Positions 1 through 9,917 of a DNA stretch of 64,000 bases are shown here, piece by piece. The position numbers and the translations under genes were made by a program. Positions within the stretch are counted from its first letter, which is position 1. Every line of letters starts with the position of its first letter. The notes under the pieces are model-generated. The model was not told the DNA's origin, did no database searches, and saw nothing but the letters and a program-made list of their open reading frames with translations. The DNA is taken from positions 248,001-312,000 of the forward strand of contig VWRR01000009.1 of assembly GCA_013995675.1 (NCBI GenBank). Reading direction: 5' to 3'. This DNA is from Cyanidiococcus yangmingshanensis. Lineage: Eukaryota; Rhodophyta; Bangiophyceae; Cyanidiales; Cyanidiaceae.

Positions 1-770
1 CCATCGAAACTCCCGGTTTGCTCCATGCGACGCAAAGCTTCGTCCAGGCATAGACGGCCATCTTGTCGGCGACCTATCCGAACACCCTCAAGCATTAGCT
101 CGCTGTTCGACTTCTTCGAAGAGCCGCGGTTTAACGGGTTACGACGCATCCGACCTCCGCTCTGTTTCCTCACAGACGATGTTTCCGATGCAGCAACTCC
201 AAGATCCGGACAGACTGCGGACGTCTCCCTCATATATCGAAACGCAACCTCTTGACGCACAACAAGCTCGAAGCCGCGATCGGCCAAACGCGTCACCGCC
301 TCATCCTCTAGACCAAGCACCGCGATATTGTCATCCAGCTCACGCCGCTCTTCAGATATAAGATTCATGGCCTCAACGCACTCCTCATAACACAAATAAG
401 GATACACAGACTGAATCTTGGAAACTTTCTCCGACTGCTCCCGCTGAACATACTGCACAAACCGCCTCTGGTGCGCCGCTAAGCGCTCCAGAAACAGCCG
501 CCGCTGCTCCTGATCAAGACCGTCGAGCTCAAGCTGAGCAGCAACATGACCAACCGCAACTTCCTGAGAAACACATCCTGATTCGCCACGATCCGCAGCC
601 TCCACGAGACTTCCAGTCCCGGTGCGCTCCTGCAAAAGACAGCGCAAAGCTACTTGAAGCGCACTCAACGGCCCAGCGATCGCCGTTCTCGACCCAAGCG
701 CTTCATCGCATTGCGTTGCACCTTCTACCACTCCAGCTAACGAGCCATGCCCCTCGTGGACGCGAATCAT
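1..770 (-). CDS. Unidentified protein, C-terminus cut by window edge
   Basis: I translated this frame by hand because it runs off the left edge. It is open from an ATG at 768-770 down to base 1, about 256 residues, with an in-frame TGA upstream at 798-800, so the start lies inside the window. The visible part is acidic and helical, rich in Glu, Gln, Leu and Arg. It has a stretch around YPYLCYEECVEAMNLISEER that resembles a small helical bundle, followed by a basic Ser/Arg segment and a helix near the cut end. The long stop-free frame and coherent composition argue for a real gene; the ORFs on the other strand here are much shorter. I do not recognise the family and assign no function. It diverges from the cramped-like gene across about 0.6 kb. 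Confidence 0.65.
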   Translation of the reverse strand, partial: MIRVHEGHGSLAGVVEGATQCDEALGSRTAIAGPLSALQVALRCLLQERTGTGSLVEAADRGESGCVSQEVAVGHVAAQLELDGLDQEQRRLFLERLAAHQRRFVQYVQREQSEKVSKIQSVYPYLCYEECVEAMNLISEERRELDDNIAVLGLEDEAVTRLADRGFELVVRQEVAFRYMRETSAVCPDLGVAASETSSVRKQSGGRMRRNPLNRGSSKKSNSELMLEGVRIGRRQDGRLCLDEALRRMEQTGSFD

Positions 771-1385
771 GTCCCTGCGGAAACACACCCGTGCAGCTCA
801 CAGAACCAACCTCGAATACTGCGCTTTGAAACGAGTCCAGTGCACAGACGCTGGACAGGCCCCGAGATGGCGGGAAACAAATTCGAAATCGCTGCGGTTC
901 ACGATCGAGTCGACGCGCGAGCCGATCGGGCCGACGCAACGCTCGCCACCAGGCTTGAAGCCGCGATTGCCGATCCTGCACGCAGGGCGACGGGCAGGCC
1001 TGCGTGCGGGCGGGCGTGCATTCGCTGCGGCCGCCTAGGCGATCCTATCGACAGGAATTCGTCGCGCAGGCGCCAAGCTGGCGCGCTGGCGCAACAGCCA
1101 GGTGATGCGTGCGCGCCACGCCATCGAAGAAGCACGCGCATCCTATCGTTCCCGACGTTTGTTTGCTGCCACGGTGTGGCGCTCAAACACAGAGGAGGTA
1201 GACTGCGCGAGCTTCGCTTGCGTGGTTACTATCTGCGGTTCTGGCCCAACGCCTGGGATCTGGTCTACTCTGTGGCGTTTGATTCGTCTGCTGCGCTGCT
1301 TGGTGACGTTAGCGACTAGTGTTTCTTTCTCTGCCCGTTGGGTGCTTGCTGAAGAGCTGGCGCGTCTGGTGCGTTTTTCTACAGA
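771..1385. other. Divergent intergenic spacer
   Basis: Spacer between two divergently oriented genes, presumably holding both promoters. Several overlapping ORFs on both strands are chance readings of GC-rich DNA. I see no repeat or RNA gene. Confidence 0.5.
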
Positions 1386-3632
1386 ATGGAGTCGACGGTT
1401 GTTTTGGGCGGTGATACCACAGGATGTGTTAGTAGTTCAGCTCGAGAGGGATACGAACTTGGTGACAGATCGGCAGCGCCGGTCGATGTATCGGGCGCTC
1501 CATTCCCGCTGTGGGCGAACGCTTTCGGAAACTCGAACGGCAGTTTTTTTGGTTTCGGGCTCGACCAAGGTGCGAGCTTGCAACACTTGCCCTCGCTGCT
1601 CCTGGGCAACAGCACGCTGCTCGGTCACACGCAGGCCGGCACAACGCTGCATGCGCTCGAGTCGGAATCTGCGGGCTGTCGTCCTCCAGCAGTGCAGGGC
1701 GGCAAGTGCGGCGGACTCCAGTCCTGCGAGCGTGAACCTAACAATGCCACTTTTAGAGCCTCGAGCACGTATGAGAAAACGCCGGGCTACCTGGCCCAAC
1801 CATCTACCCCAACATTTCCAGCAGATCGCGCCGCGTCGCTTGAAAACGTCACCAGTCGGACAGAGCACCGAGTTGAGGTGAAGCGACCGAAGCTGGCTGG
1901 CTGCCAGGTTGGAGAGACAGGCCAAGACAAGTCCGAACGGGTTGAAGAACGCACGGCAAGCGGTGCAAACGACGAATCAAAAAGGACCGGAGTGGCGCCT
2001 GTAAATGTTGGCGTTTGGAGTGATGCCGAGATGGAGCTATTTTACAAGGCGCTGCGGGAGGTGGGGCGCGACTTTCACGCCATCGCACGTATCGTTCGTA
2101 CACGCTCTGCGTCTCAGGTGACTGGCGTGTTTCATCGATGTCTTCGTCGCGCAATCGACCCCGTCAAACGAGCTGCCATGATCCACCCCAATATTGCGGT
2201 CATCGCCGAATCACTGCATTTGTTCGATCGTGTACTGCAACCAGATCTCCAGATTCGAATATTACTCGCTGCCCGAGAGCTCGAAGGTCGCGCCGATGAG
2301 AAGAGGGGCACAAATAGCCCCGCTCTGAATCAGATCTGCATGGTATCCGGCAAATGCTCCTCGCTTTCCGAGGCAATCAACTGGACCACAGCTTTATTGT
2401 CCATACTGAATCAGGAAACAACGACTCGGAAACAATCAGCAAACGGCTTAGAATCGGTCTCCAGAGGATTCGCCGGCCTCGCGAGCCGTCCCGGAGGCCA
2501 CGTCTCGATGCGCTGCGATGGATCGCCCGATGGACCGCCCGATGGACCGCCCGATGGATGCAGCCCTCTGGATCCGGGACCTCTTTCAGTGTCCCCTAGC
2601 GCTCCGCCAGAGATTTATGCAGCCGTGACCAGGAAAAAAGAGTTGAGTCTACAAATTGTGCCCTTGCCAGGAAGCTTGGAGGAAATCGAGCTAGAGCGCT
2701 TCAACAAGAACCCGCGTATTCTTCTCACGTTACGATTGACTAGGAAGATCAACGCAGTTTTCGATTATCTGGCAGAAAAATGGGGACCCTGCATCACGGC
2801 ATCCTATCAGGATCCTCAGAGGGGACAGCAGCCTTTGCGCCCGGAGCATGCCCTTCGTCTACGTGTTTGCACAGATTCTGCATATACAACTGGAGTTATG
2901 GAACTCGACGCCCTCTGGAACGAAGCGGCGTGTCGGAACGCGCGAGAGAATGGACTTTCGCACTGGTTGAGTCGCGCTACTGATGGAGACGCGCTTCTCG
3001 TGGGAGACATTCATCGCCGGTGTGGCTCGCCTGCCCATATCCGCCTTCAGTATGCATGGATCAGAGTCGATAGCGATTCATGCCTCGCACCTGGAAGAAA
3101 TCGTCCGAGCTTCTGCGCGCTGGACCCTGCCCCCAGAGGTATACAGCACCCGTCCGATTCGAGATCCGAGACCGCACCCAGTCAAAGCTTCTCAACAGAG
3201 ACACAACGCGAAAAAACCAGGCCTCCTGCAGACACAGAGAAGAATACAGGGGAAAGCAGTGGGCACGCCAACGGCGCTCTTCATCGCGCTGAAGAACAGA
3301 TTATCAAACACACTGGCTCACGAAGAAACTTTGGCCCCGATCTGGATGATGCCCAGTGCAGCACCGATAGTCTGCTACAAACCCTTTTGTACGGCATGAA
3401 TACAACGAGCAGTGTTCACGGAAACACCCACAGTGGCTCGAACGCCATCAATGAACCAACAGCCGCCACGCAGAATGTGCCCTCTGTGCCGAGAGACAGG
3501 GACCCTTCGGTTGGTCATGGGCATACTGGAAACCGTCTTGGTCTCGGCACCAACCTCGGCGACAGCTCTTCGTCTTGGCTCTTCAGTCTAGTCACTATGC
3601 GCCCAGCAGAGCCCAAACCGTCTTGTGGTTAA
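1386..3632 (+). CDS. Cramped-like / TSL-kinase-interacting-protein-like SANT protein
   Basis: This is a 748-residue protein with a SANT/Myb-like domain at about 211-255 (WSDAEMELFYKALREVGRDF, then IVRTRSASQV). A second conserved block at about 418-466 has the pattern LSLQIVPLP...NPRILLTLRLTRKI...LAEKWG, which I recall from plant TKI1 and animal CRAMP1/Cramped proteins. Those are chromatin-associated regulators, and CRAMP1 is linked to histone H1 gene expression. The N-terminal 200 residues and the C-terminal 250 are low-complexity and rich in Ser, Thr, Gly and Pro. A 12-bp tandem repeat near 2518-2560 encodes a short run of Asp-Gly-Pro-Pro. The gene's stop codon overlaps that of the convergent COX19 gene. 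Family assignment rests on two separate blocks and is fairly secure; the role in H1 control is inference. Confidence 0.75.
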   Translation: MESTVVLGGDTTGCVSSSAREGYELGDRSAAPVDVSGAPFPLWANAFGNSNGSFFGFGLDQGASLQHLPSLLLGNSTLLGHTQAGTTLHALESESAGCRPPAVQGGKCGGLQSCEREPNNATFRASSTYEKTPGYLAQPSTPTFPADRAASLENVTSRTEHRVEVKRPKLAGCQVGETGQDKSERVEERTASGANDESKRTGVAPVNVGVWSDAEMELFYKALREVGRDFHAIARIVRTRSASQVTGVFHRCLRRAIDPVKRAAMIHPNIAVIAESLHLFDRVLQPDLQIRILLAARELEGRADEKRGTNSPALNQICMVSGKCSSLSEAINWTTALLSILNQETTTRKQSANGLESVSRGFAGLASRPGGHVSMRCDGSPDGPPDGPPDGCSPLDPGPLSVSPSAPPEIYAAVTRKKELSLQIVPLPGSLEEIELERFNKNPRILLTLRLTRKINAVFDYLAEKWGPCITASYQDPQRGQQPLRPEHALRLRVCTDSAYTTGVMELDALWNEAACRNARENGLSHWLSRATDGDALLVGDIHRRCGSPAHIRLQYAWIRVDSDSCLAPGRNRPSFCALDPAPRGIQHPSDSRSETAPSQSFSTETQREKTRPPADTEKNTGESSGHANGALHRAEEQIIKHTGSRRNFGPDLDDAQCSTDSLLQTLLYGMNTTSSVHGNTHSGSNAINEPTAATQNVPSVPRDRDPSVGHGHTGNRLGLGTNLGDSSSSWLFSLVTMRPAEPKPSCG

Positions 3633-4057
3633 TTCTTTGGCGACTGGTCGCTCTGGGTATTCGCGCGCTGGCTCGCCTGCTCGCGGTGACGCTGTCGGCT
3701 TCGGTGATAGCGCAAACCCGCGACATAGGTGCCCTCCGTAGCACCGTTTTGCTCTTGAATACTTTCAAGTTCCTTAAAAGCAGACAAGGCTTCATCGTTC
3801 TCCTCGTCGTAACCAAGCTCCGAAAAGTCTTCCGGTTTCATCAGCCCGTGTCCCATCCGACAGCTCAAATAAGCGCGCTGTTCCCGGCGGCACGAAGCAG
3901 TCTGGCCACCGTGTTCGCGAAGGCACCTGATTACAGCTCGAGCGAACTCTGCACATACTCCATCACGATCTAGTGGAAAAGAGCCCTCCTCAGGCGGAAC
4001 TGGGCGCGAAGGCTTCCCTCCACTTAGTGCATTTGACGTTGTCATGGCCAAGCGCAC
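3629..4057 (-). CDS. COX19: Cytochrome c oxidase assembly protein COX19
   Basis: A small 142-residue protein with the twin CX9C arrangement of COX19: C-AEFARAVIR-C, then C-RREQRAYLS-C. The first pair follows an FPLD motif and the second is followed by RMGHGLM, all family hallmarks. COX19 is a coiled-coil-helix-coiled-coil-helix protein of the mitochondrial intermembrane space and cytosol that helps deliver copper during complex IV assembly. The C-terminal 50 residues are polar and not conserved. Met1 and Met5 are both possible starts. The stop overlaps that of the convergent upstream gene in a TTAA palindrome. The gene diverges from the Rieske protein gene, another respiratory-chain gene, so a shared promoter in the 0.3 kb spacer is plausible. 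Confidence 0.88.
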   Translation of the reverse strand: MRLAMTTSNALSGGKPSRPVPPEEGSFPLDRDGVCAEFARAVIRCLREHGGQTASCRREQRAYLSCRMGHGLMKPEDFSELGYDEENDEALSAFKELESIQEQNGATEGTYVAGLRYHRSRQRHREQASQRANTQSDQSPKN

Positions 4058-4370
4058 CTGCCCATGGAAGAATTTCGATGATCAGCTGCGCCGTTCTCGA
4101 TTGCAGCGCTGTTGAGGCTCTGTACGCTGTTGGCCCACTCACTCGCGAATGCAAAGGACCACTGATCTCTTGCGAGTTTTCAGAAGCACTACCCGCAACA
4201 GCTTCCCGGGATGTGGAATAAGATCATGGTTCGGGTCGGTCCTCGTAATGGCACAGAGCACGCAAGCGCAAGGGAGACTCCGTTGTCCAGGTTCGAGGAC
4301 GTGCGACGGTACGGAACGTGGCGAACGAACGGAGCGGCGCCAGCTGACGAGAAGGGAAACACAGTGACGC
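4058..4370. other. Spacer between COX19 and the Rieske gene
   Basis: About 0.3 kb between two divergent respiratory-chain genes. Part of it (from about 4211) may be coding: the +2 frame here has a transit-peptide-like composition and could be the true N-terminus of the Rieske protein after a +1 shift. Confidence 0.4.
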
Positions 4371-5114
4371 GTGTACGCGCTTTGCGTCGCATATCTGAAA
4401 CCAGCGACGTGCTCAAGCGGAACCTGCCTGTTGCGACGTTTGCGGGGCGAAAACTGCAACGTGCAGCGGCAACGAGCGCCAGTTCAGATAGCATATCGCC
4501 TGTGGGCGGAGAAGCTGCGGTCACGAAGAGCGCACCGCACTCTGCGGCGCTGCCTGTGGGCTACGCGGACGACTACTTCCGCGAACCTCACCTTGCTGCC
4601 GCGCGGAGACCCCACGAAACGAGCGTTCACCTACATGATGTTGGGTTCCGCGAAGCTTGTCGCAGCATCTGCCGTTCGAGTCCTCATTCTCAAGTTCATC
4701 TACACTATGAGCGCTTCTGCGGATGTGTTAGCCCTCGGAACTGTGGAAGTCAACCTAGCAGCGATACCTCTTGGGCAAACTGCCACGATCAAATGGCGTG
4801 GCAAACCAGTCATGATCCGCCATCGTACACCAGACGAAATTGAGGCTGCTCGTCGAGATGATAACGCGTCTCTCCGAGACCCTGAAGCAGACTCCTCGCG
4901 AGTTGTCGACCCGGAGTGGCTCGTGGTCATCGGCGTCTGCACTCATCTCGGCTGTGTCCCGATTGCCCATGCTGGCGACTGGGGTGGATTCTTTTGCCCC
5001 TGTCACGGCAGCCACTACGATGTGAGCGGACGAGTGCGAAAAGGCCCAGCTCCGCTGAATTTGGAGGTGCCGAAGTACACGTTTACTGAGGAAGGCAAGC
5101 TAATTATTGGCTGA
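4371..5114 (+). CDS. Mitochondrial Rieske iron-sulfur protein (cytochrome bc1 complex)
   Basis: The C-terminal 165 residues match the mitochondrial Rieske subunit very well: [11 protein letters not shown], a membrane anchor at about 86-112, [21 protein letters not shown], and the 2Fe-2S ligands C190-T-H192-L-G-C and C209-P-C-H212-G-S-H. It transfers electrons from ubiquinol to cytochrome c1 on the intermembrane-space side of the inner membrane. The first 80 residues in this frame are rich in Cys, Trp and Arg and look unnatural. The overlapping frame from 4211 to about 4610 instead has an Ala/Ser/Arg transit-like sequence leading to [16 protein letters not shown], which fits the segment before DPTKRAF in plant homologues. 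The true product may therefore start near 4211 and need a +1 shift at about 4605-4612. The core is certain; the start is not. Confidence 0.85.
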   Translation: MYALCVAYLKPATCSSGTCLLRRLRGENCNVQRQRAPVQIAYRLWAEKLRSRRAHRTLRRCLWATRTTTSANLTLLPRGDPTKRAFTYMMLGSAKLVAASAVRVLILKFIYTMSASADVLALGTVEVNLAAIPLGQTATIKWRGKPVMIRHRTPDEIEAARRDDNASLRDPEADSSRVVDPEWLVVIGVCTHLGCVPIAHAGDWGGFFCPCHGSHYDVSGRVRKGPAPLNLEVPKYTFTEEGKLIIG

Positions 5115-7073
5115 TTGATGCTCGATTGCACTACTCACACGCTTCGTGAGTAACTGCGGAGATACATACACCCGCCCTGTTTGAAAGAACGAGCTATGTG
5201 GACCGCGCAGCAGCGATGAGACTTGTTCAGTGTCATGTAGCATTGCTCTGAGCTTGGCGGGAAACGCGAGTAAATTAGCGCACGTTATGTCGAACATTTA
5301 TCGATCTACTGCAAAACGGTCGTTCAGCGTATTTTGACCTACAAACTGCCAACAGAGCGCATCCAGACCTTGCGCTGAGGCTTTTTACTACCGCCTCTCA
5401 CCCATGAGATTCACGAGACACACTCCTGGCAGAGGTGCACAGCAATATTTTTCGAACACTCTGAAACTCAAAATGAAAACGCTTTTCGTAAGTGTCCGGG
5501 CCTCTCTTGCAGATCTCGAACACGTATTGCGACGTTTGAAGGTGATCGAAGCGGATTCCCTGTTCTGCTTGCTACACGCGCGCAAAACGAAATGACGAGC
5601 AGACAGAACGACACAACCGCATCCGTAAACAGGAATTTCGAAATCTCTTCCAAATCCGGACTGTTTTCGCAGTGCTTCAGATTTTGTGACAACCTCGATG
5701 AACGAGCACTCCTCTATTTGTGGAACGTACGAATGCCGGATTTTACTACTGATGAATCTCATCGTTTGATAAGCATGTTTTTCTACCAGCAAGGATTTCT
5801 GATGGGTAAACTAGAGTCGTTCCCGCTCGGCGGAGCATGCTCGCTGCGGGGGCGAGATACTCTCACGGAAGTGGATGGAGCACGAGCCGCCTCACTATCC
5901 AGGAGCCGGTCGGATCTGAGCACTTTCAGGTCGCTCGCCTCAAAGCGGTAGCTGGTCCGCGTGTGCTCAAGGGCTCTGGAACAACAAAAACGGGAAACCG
6001 ATAAATGCCGCATAAACAATAAAACAGCTCCCCTGGGCGGCACACATATCAAAGTGCGGTTGAAGTAACGAAATGAACTCTGTGAGCGCGGCTTGACTGA
6101 GATACCAGCATTCAGTGGTTTCCCTTAAAGATTGAGAGCGGGAGCGTCCTGCCTTGCCTCCTTGAGGACGATCGCAGGCTGAATAAAATAGTGACTTAGT
6201 TTCGCCCTCGTGTCTTGGCCGAGCCCCGCAGAGCGGGTCGTCGGAGATGCAAAGTTGTGCGAGTGGCGGTTTCGAAATTGCTTCAGAAGCTACGTGTATC
6301 AGGTTCTTCGAATATGCCCGAAACCAGCGAGTTGTAAATGCGAACCAGATAGTTCTGAGAGCGCCGTGACCTGATCTCGCTTATCTGAAGGATCGCGCGC
6401 CCAGCGGGATCAGAAGTGAAATTCGTTCTTTGAATCTGCTTCACCGGCGCCTGCAAAATCGTGGTCGGAAATTCGATTTCGACGACGAACGCAACGTCGC
6501 GTGAACGTTCGAATAGGGTTAGCGCATACAATCGTTTACCCTTTTGGTCCAGCATCGCAAATCTTCGCTGGGTAACATCTCGGCCCATTCTCGGGTAAGA
6601 TAAAGGACATCGGGATGTCGGGATACGGCCGGTTTATCACGCCATCGCTAAACCCATTCAAATGCTCGGATCGCATTGGAAATATCGGTGCGCGGTGTCT
6701 CCGAAAGATCTCTGAAGTGCGTTCACACAGGCTGGTCCGTGTTTAGAGCATAGCATGCCAGAAGGCGAACGAGATCCCAGGCGGGCAAAGCCCTCAGCAA
6801 ACCCAGAGTTAGCAATGCGCGAGCTCTCTTGGGCTTCTTGATCCGGGAAATGGTTACTTCATGCACTGTCATCTCTAGTGCATATAAGAGTGTCCCTCTC
6901 TACCGAAGAAATCAGCGGGAACGTGGCAGGGTTGCCGTCGGTACGAAAGAATTTTTAATTGAAACGAACTGATCTAGCAAAAAATTCGATCAAGCCTCGC
7001 TCCGGTTGCGATTCAGGCTGCCGGTCCCTGTCGAGTTGCGTCTCCGGAACACAATCTTGGCGTCCTCCCCTGT
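5115..7073. other. Long spacer, mostly without a convincing gene
   Basis: Nearly 2 kb of lower-GC sequence after the Rieske gene. Short ORFs occur on both strands (for example 5388-5792 minus and 5592-5951 plus), but none shows conserved motifs or a consistent composition. One weak candidate at 6283-6588 is listed separately. No tandem repeat or tRNA is evident. Confidence 0.4.
6283..6588 (-). CDS. Possible small hypothetical protein or last exon
   Basis: A 101-residue reading with mixed hydrophobic and charged strands (MGRDVTQRRFAMLDQKGKRL, then VAFVVEIEFPTTIL) that looks more protein-like than neighbouring ORFs. The same frame is closed by a stop shortly upstream (6634-6636). It could be a short protein, the end of a spliced or frame-disrupted gene, or chance. 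A beta-rich reading reminiscent of PsbP-fold proteins came to mind, but I cannot support it. No function is assigned. Confidence 0.22.
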   Translation of the reverse strand: MGRDVTQRRFAMLDQKGKRLYALTLFERSRDVAFVVEIEFPTTILQAPVKQIQRTNFTSDPAGRAILQISEIRSRRSQNYLVRIYNSLVSGIFEEPDTRSF

Positions 7074-8309
7074 CTAGAGAAGAAGCGGAAGCGTGAGATA
7101 TTCCAGGTAAAAACATTTCCAGACGTCCATGTAAAAACTGTACACAGCTTCTCGACTGTGTACATGAGCTCGGGCGTATCTTGATCTCTGCAAAAGCCAT
7201 GCGGCGGCGATAAAGTGAGCTGTACTCGCCGCTACTGCTTTGTACGGTGGACGCGTTATGAGCCATGGCGAAACGCAGGCAAAGCCACCAGCAACAAACG
7301 TAGCGATGAGCAGTCCGACACAAAGATTAAAAACATTACGCTGGCCGTAGCGGTTCGAGAAGCTATCCAAACGATATTCGATATCCCCTTCTAAATCGGG
7401 AATGTCCTTCATCAGTGCAATCACTATCCCGTAGACCGCGAAAAAAGCCGTCGCAAACCGAATGAGCGGGCTAAAACCAACAGCAAATAGACCGTTCGAC
7501 GTGGCCAACGCCGTGCGTGCATGGAGATAGAATCCGAGGTTCACAACAGCACCCCTCACGACCAAAATGCATAGCGATGCAAGAAATGGATATCGCTTCA
7601 ATCGAACGGGTGGCATCGAGTATAGAGTTCCCAAAAGCCCACTTACAATCAGAGACACCCTCAAGGCAGTGGTACTCTGCGGCAGCCAAAAACCTAAGCC
7701 AAGAGACCCCAAAAGACACGCCGCCACAATCAACGCAGCGACCGGCACTGACAACTCGCCACTCGCTAGCGGCAAGTATGGTTTGTTTACGCGGTCAACA
7801 GGGATGTCGTAGAGTTGATTCAGGCCTACAATATAGATGTTCATCAGCATAGAAGGCACGATCCCCACAGCGCACACTACCAGGAGACGACTCCAGAACG
7901 AAAGAGTCGACAAAGCGGCTGCGGGCACTGCTGAGAAGCCGCCCATCAAACACAGAGAACAAATCGAGACAACGCTTCCTAGCAGTGTGTGTGGGCGAGA
8001 AAACTTCAACAGAACGAGCGGCGCCCTCAAGATTCCAGGTAACCCCGCCACTGGCAGACGATCGAGCTGATGTGACTCGTCGCAAGCGCGCAGTTCCAGA
8101 TCGTCTGTCCCTAGTGCGGGGGGCGAACTCGGAACATCCGATGTGGCTTTAAGCCCGCAAGCCCGCGTTAGCTCAACTTTAGGTAAACGTCTTCCAAACC
8201 GAGCTACCACAATCGCACCGGTGAGAGATGGCCTCCATCGGTAGTCTGACCTACAGAAAGTCTCGGGCTTTCCCCGCAGAAAGCTGCACACGGGCAAAAC
8301 AACGAACAT
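7074..8309 (-). CDS. Homogentisate prenyltransferase (UbiA family, tocopherol/plastoquinone)
   Basis: An integral membrane UbiA-type prenyltransferase with the first Asp-rich motif NQLYDIPVDRVNKPYLPLAS and the second KDIPDLEGDIEYRLDSFSNR. These are characteristic of homogentisate phytyl- or solanesyltransferases, which condense homogentisate with phytyl or solanesyl diphosphate in plastid membranes on the way to tocopherol or plastoquinone. About eight hydrophobic segments follow. The frame is open up to 8921, but that part lies antisense to the conserved GTPase domain of the Era gene. I therefore place the start at the Met at 8309, giving 411 residues with a basic Ser/Arg N-terminus suited to plastid import. 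Phytyl versus solanesyl specificity cannot be decided by eye. It diverges from the Era gene with a gap of 40-110 bp. Confidence 0.85.
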   Translation of the reverse strand: MFVVLPVCSFLRGKPETFCRSDYRWRPSLTGAIVVARFGRRLPKVELTRACGLKATSDVPSSPPALGTDDLELRACDESHQLDRLPVAGLPGILRAPLVLLKFSRPHTLLGSVVSICSLCLMGGFSAVPAAALSTLSFWSRLLVVCAVGIVPSMLMNIYIVGLNQLYDIPVDRVNKPYLPLASGELSVPVAALIVAACLLGSLGLGFWLPQSTTALRVSLIVSGLLGTLYSMPPVRLKRYPFLASLCILVVRGAVVNLGFYLHARTALATSNGLFAVGFSPLIRFATAFFAVYGIVIALMKDIPDLEGDIEYRLDSFSNRYGQRNVFNLCVGLLIATFVAGGFACVSPWLITRPPYKAVAASTAHFIAAAWLLQRSRYARAHVHSREAVYSFYMDVWKCFYLEYLTLPLLL

Positions 8310-8349
8310 ATAGTTCGTTCGAACGCGAAAAATTGACAAGCGAAAACGG

Positions 8350-9575
8350 GTGCGCCGCGTTCGCTCCAGTACCACTCCATTGAACGGACGGTGTGTGCGT
8401 TCCGAGTGTGCCAGTATGATGCTCGCAGGTTTCGCCGCGCCTCTCTCAGTCCAGCGGGGAAGGCTGCATTCTTGCTCTGCACGAGACTGGTCTCCCTTGT
8501 CGTTGTGCAAAGGGCGCTTTGGAGGCGAACATCCTGGCGGCCAATGCAGGAGTGCCGCGTCTTTCTCTCTAGTTGCGGCAGATGCCGCGCCAGAATCCGA
8601 GGTGCCCTTTCGTGGCGACGCTAGCGTGCCTGCCGACCCTCGTTGCTGCTTCGTTTCCATTCTTGGTCCGTCAAACACCGGGAAATCAACCTTGCTGAAC
8701 GCCATGGTGGGAAGCAAAGTGGCGATCGTCTCGCCCAAAGTACAGACGACCAGGTTCCAAGTGAAGGGAATTGTGATCGAGGCGCCATTGCAAGCCCAGA
8801 TCGTGTTCATTGACACTCCCGGAGTATTTTTGGCAAGAAGACGACTAGACCGGGCGATGGTGAAGAGCGCATGGGACGCAAGCAAAGGCTCCGACATTGT
8901 GCTTTTGGTTCTGGACGGCAATCGGTATCATCATTTCCGCAAACTGAGTCAGGCCGAAGCGAGTATCGCCGAAAAACTCTCCAAAGTCAGCAAAGAGGCC
9001 CTCGCAGAGACCCCAGTAATCCTCGCCATCAATAAGGTTGACCTTCTGCCTCGGAAGGACCGTGATATGGTGCTGCAATGGGATGCTGTCAGAAATGGGA
9101 AGCACTGAGCGCATCCGGGAGACGCACCTTGTTTCGGCACGCACCGGGGAAGGGGTTCCTGAACTTGCGTCGCCGTCTAGCGGAAATGGCCCCGCCCGGG
9201 CCATGGCTTTATGATCGCGACCAACTCTCTGATATCCCGGAGCGTCTACTGGCAGCGGAGGTGGTGCGCGAACAGTTGTACCTACAGCTTCGCCAGGAGC
9301 TGCCGTACGAATGCGCCGTAGAGACAGAGCGCTGGGAGACGAAGGAAGACGGCTCCGTGATCATTGGATGTGTGATTTATGTGAAGCGCCAGAGCCAAAA
9401 AGGCATCGTGGCAGGTGCTGAGGGTACCCGTATCAAGTCTATCGGCACCAAGGCGCGTCTGGAATTGGAGCAGATGCTCGGAAAACGCGTTCATCTGCTG
9501 ACTTTTATCAAATGTCGCAACTGGGATGAAAAGCCGGGCTTGTATCGGCAGATGGGCCTCGAGTTTCGAGCATGA
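8350..9575 (+). CDS. Era-type GTPase (organellar small-subunit ribosome assembly), two +1 frame breaks
   Basis: Era GTPases bind the 3' end of small-subunit rRNA during ribosome assembly; in plants and algae they act in plastids or mitochondria. The first frame has an organelle-targeting-like N-terminus, then G1 GPSNTGKSTLLNA, G3 DTPG and G4 NKVD. The last frame (from about 9160) has GPWLYDRDQLSDIPERLLAA and the KH domain with KGIVAGAEGTRIKSIG. Between them, HLVSARTGEGVPEL (the conserved SA G5 region) is in a third frame. Reading all three needs one base skipped near 9073-9080 and another near 9156-9165, both +1. The open segments are otherwise well conserved, so sequence error or very recent damage is more likely than an old pseudogene. 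Met at 8416 is an alternative start. Confidence 0.85.
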
Positions 9576-9917
9576 CAGGGTCATTGACAAGGGACGCGTC
9601 AGGAGACGGTCGGAATGTCCGAGTTAGCAGCGTCTCGAAGAGCTCCGGGCAGGCTGTCTGAAGCTGCGTCTCTGACCCATGTGCACTTCGTGCCGTGAGT
9701 GATGTGGCTCGTTTGAACTCTAATAGCACCTTTCCTCAACCGCTCTGTTTCGAACAATTCGCTTTGGCGTGAAGTGACTGCATTGCATCGGACAGGAAGT
9801 CAAGATATTTGACGACCTCTTGGTCAGTTTCAGATTTCTGGCAAGTCCAACTGTTCAGCAGCAATCCGATTTTGGGCGGGATATTGTCGCCGAAAGTGAT
9901 CTTTCGCCGGGAATCGC
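9576..9917. other. Convergent spacer between Era and OTU1 genes
   Basis: About 340 bp holding the 3' ends of two convergent genes. I see no gene or repeat in it. Confidence 0.5.

Noticed and set aside
8310-8921. N-terminal extension of the prenyltransferase frame to 615 residues
   Set aside because: This part is exactly antisense to the conserved GTPase motifs of Era and has no targeting or domain features. The Met at 8309 gives a normal family length.
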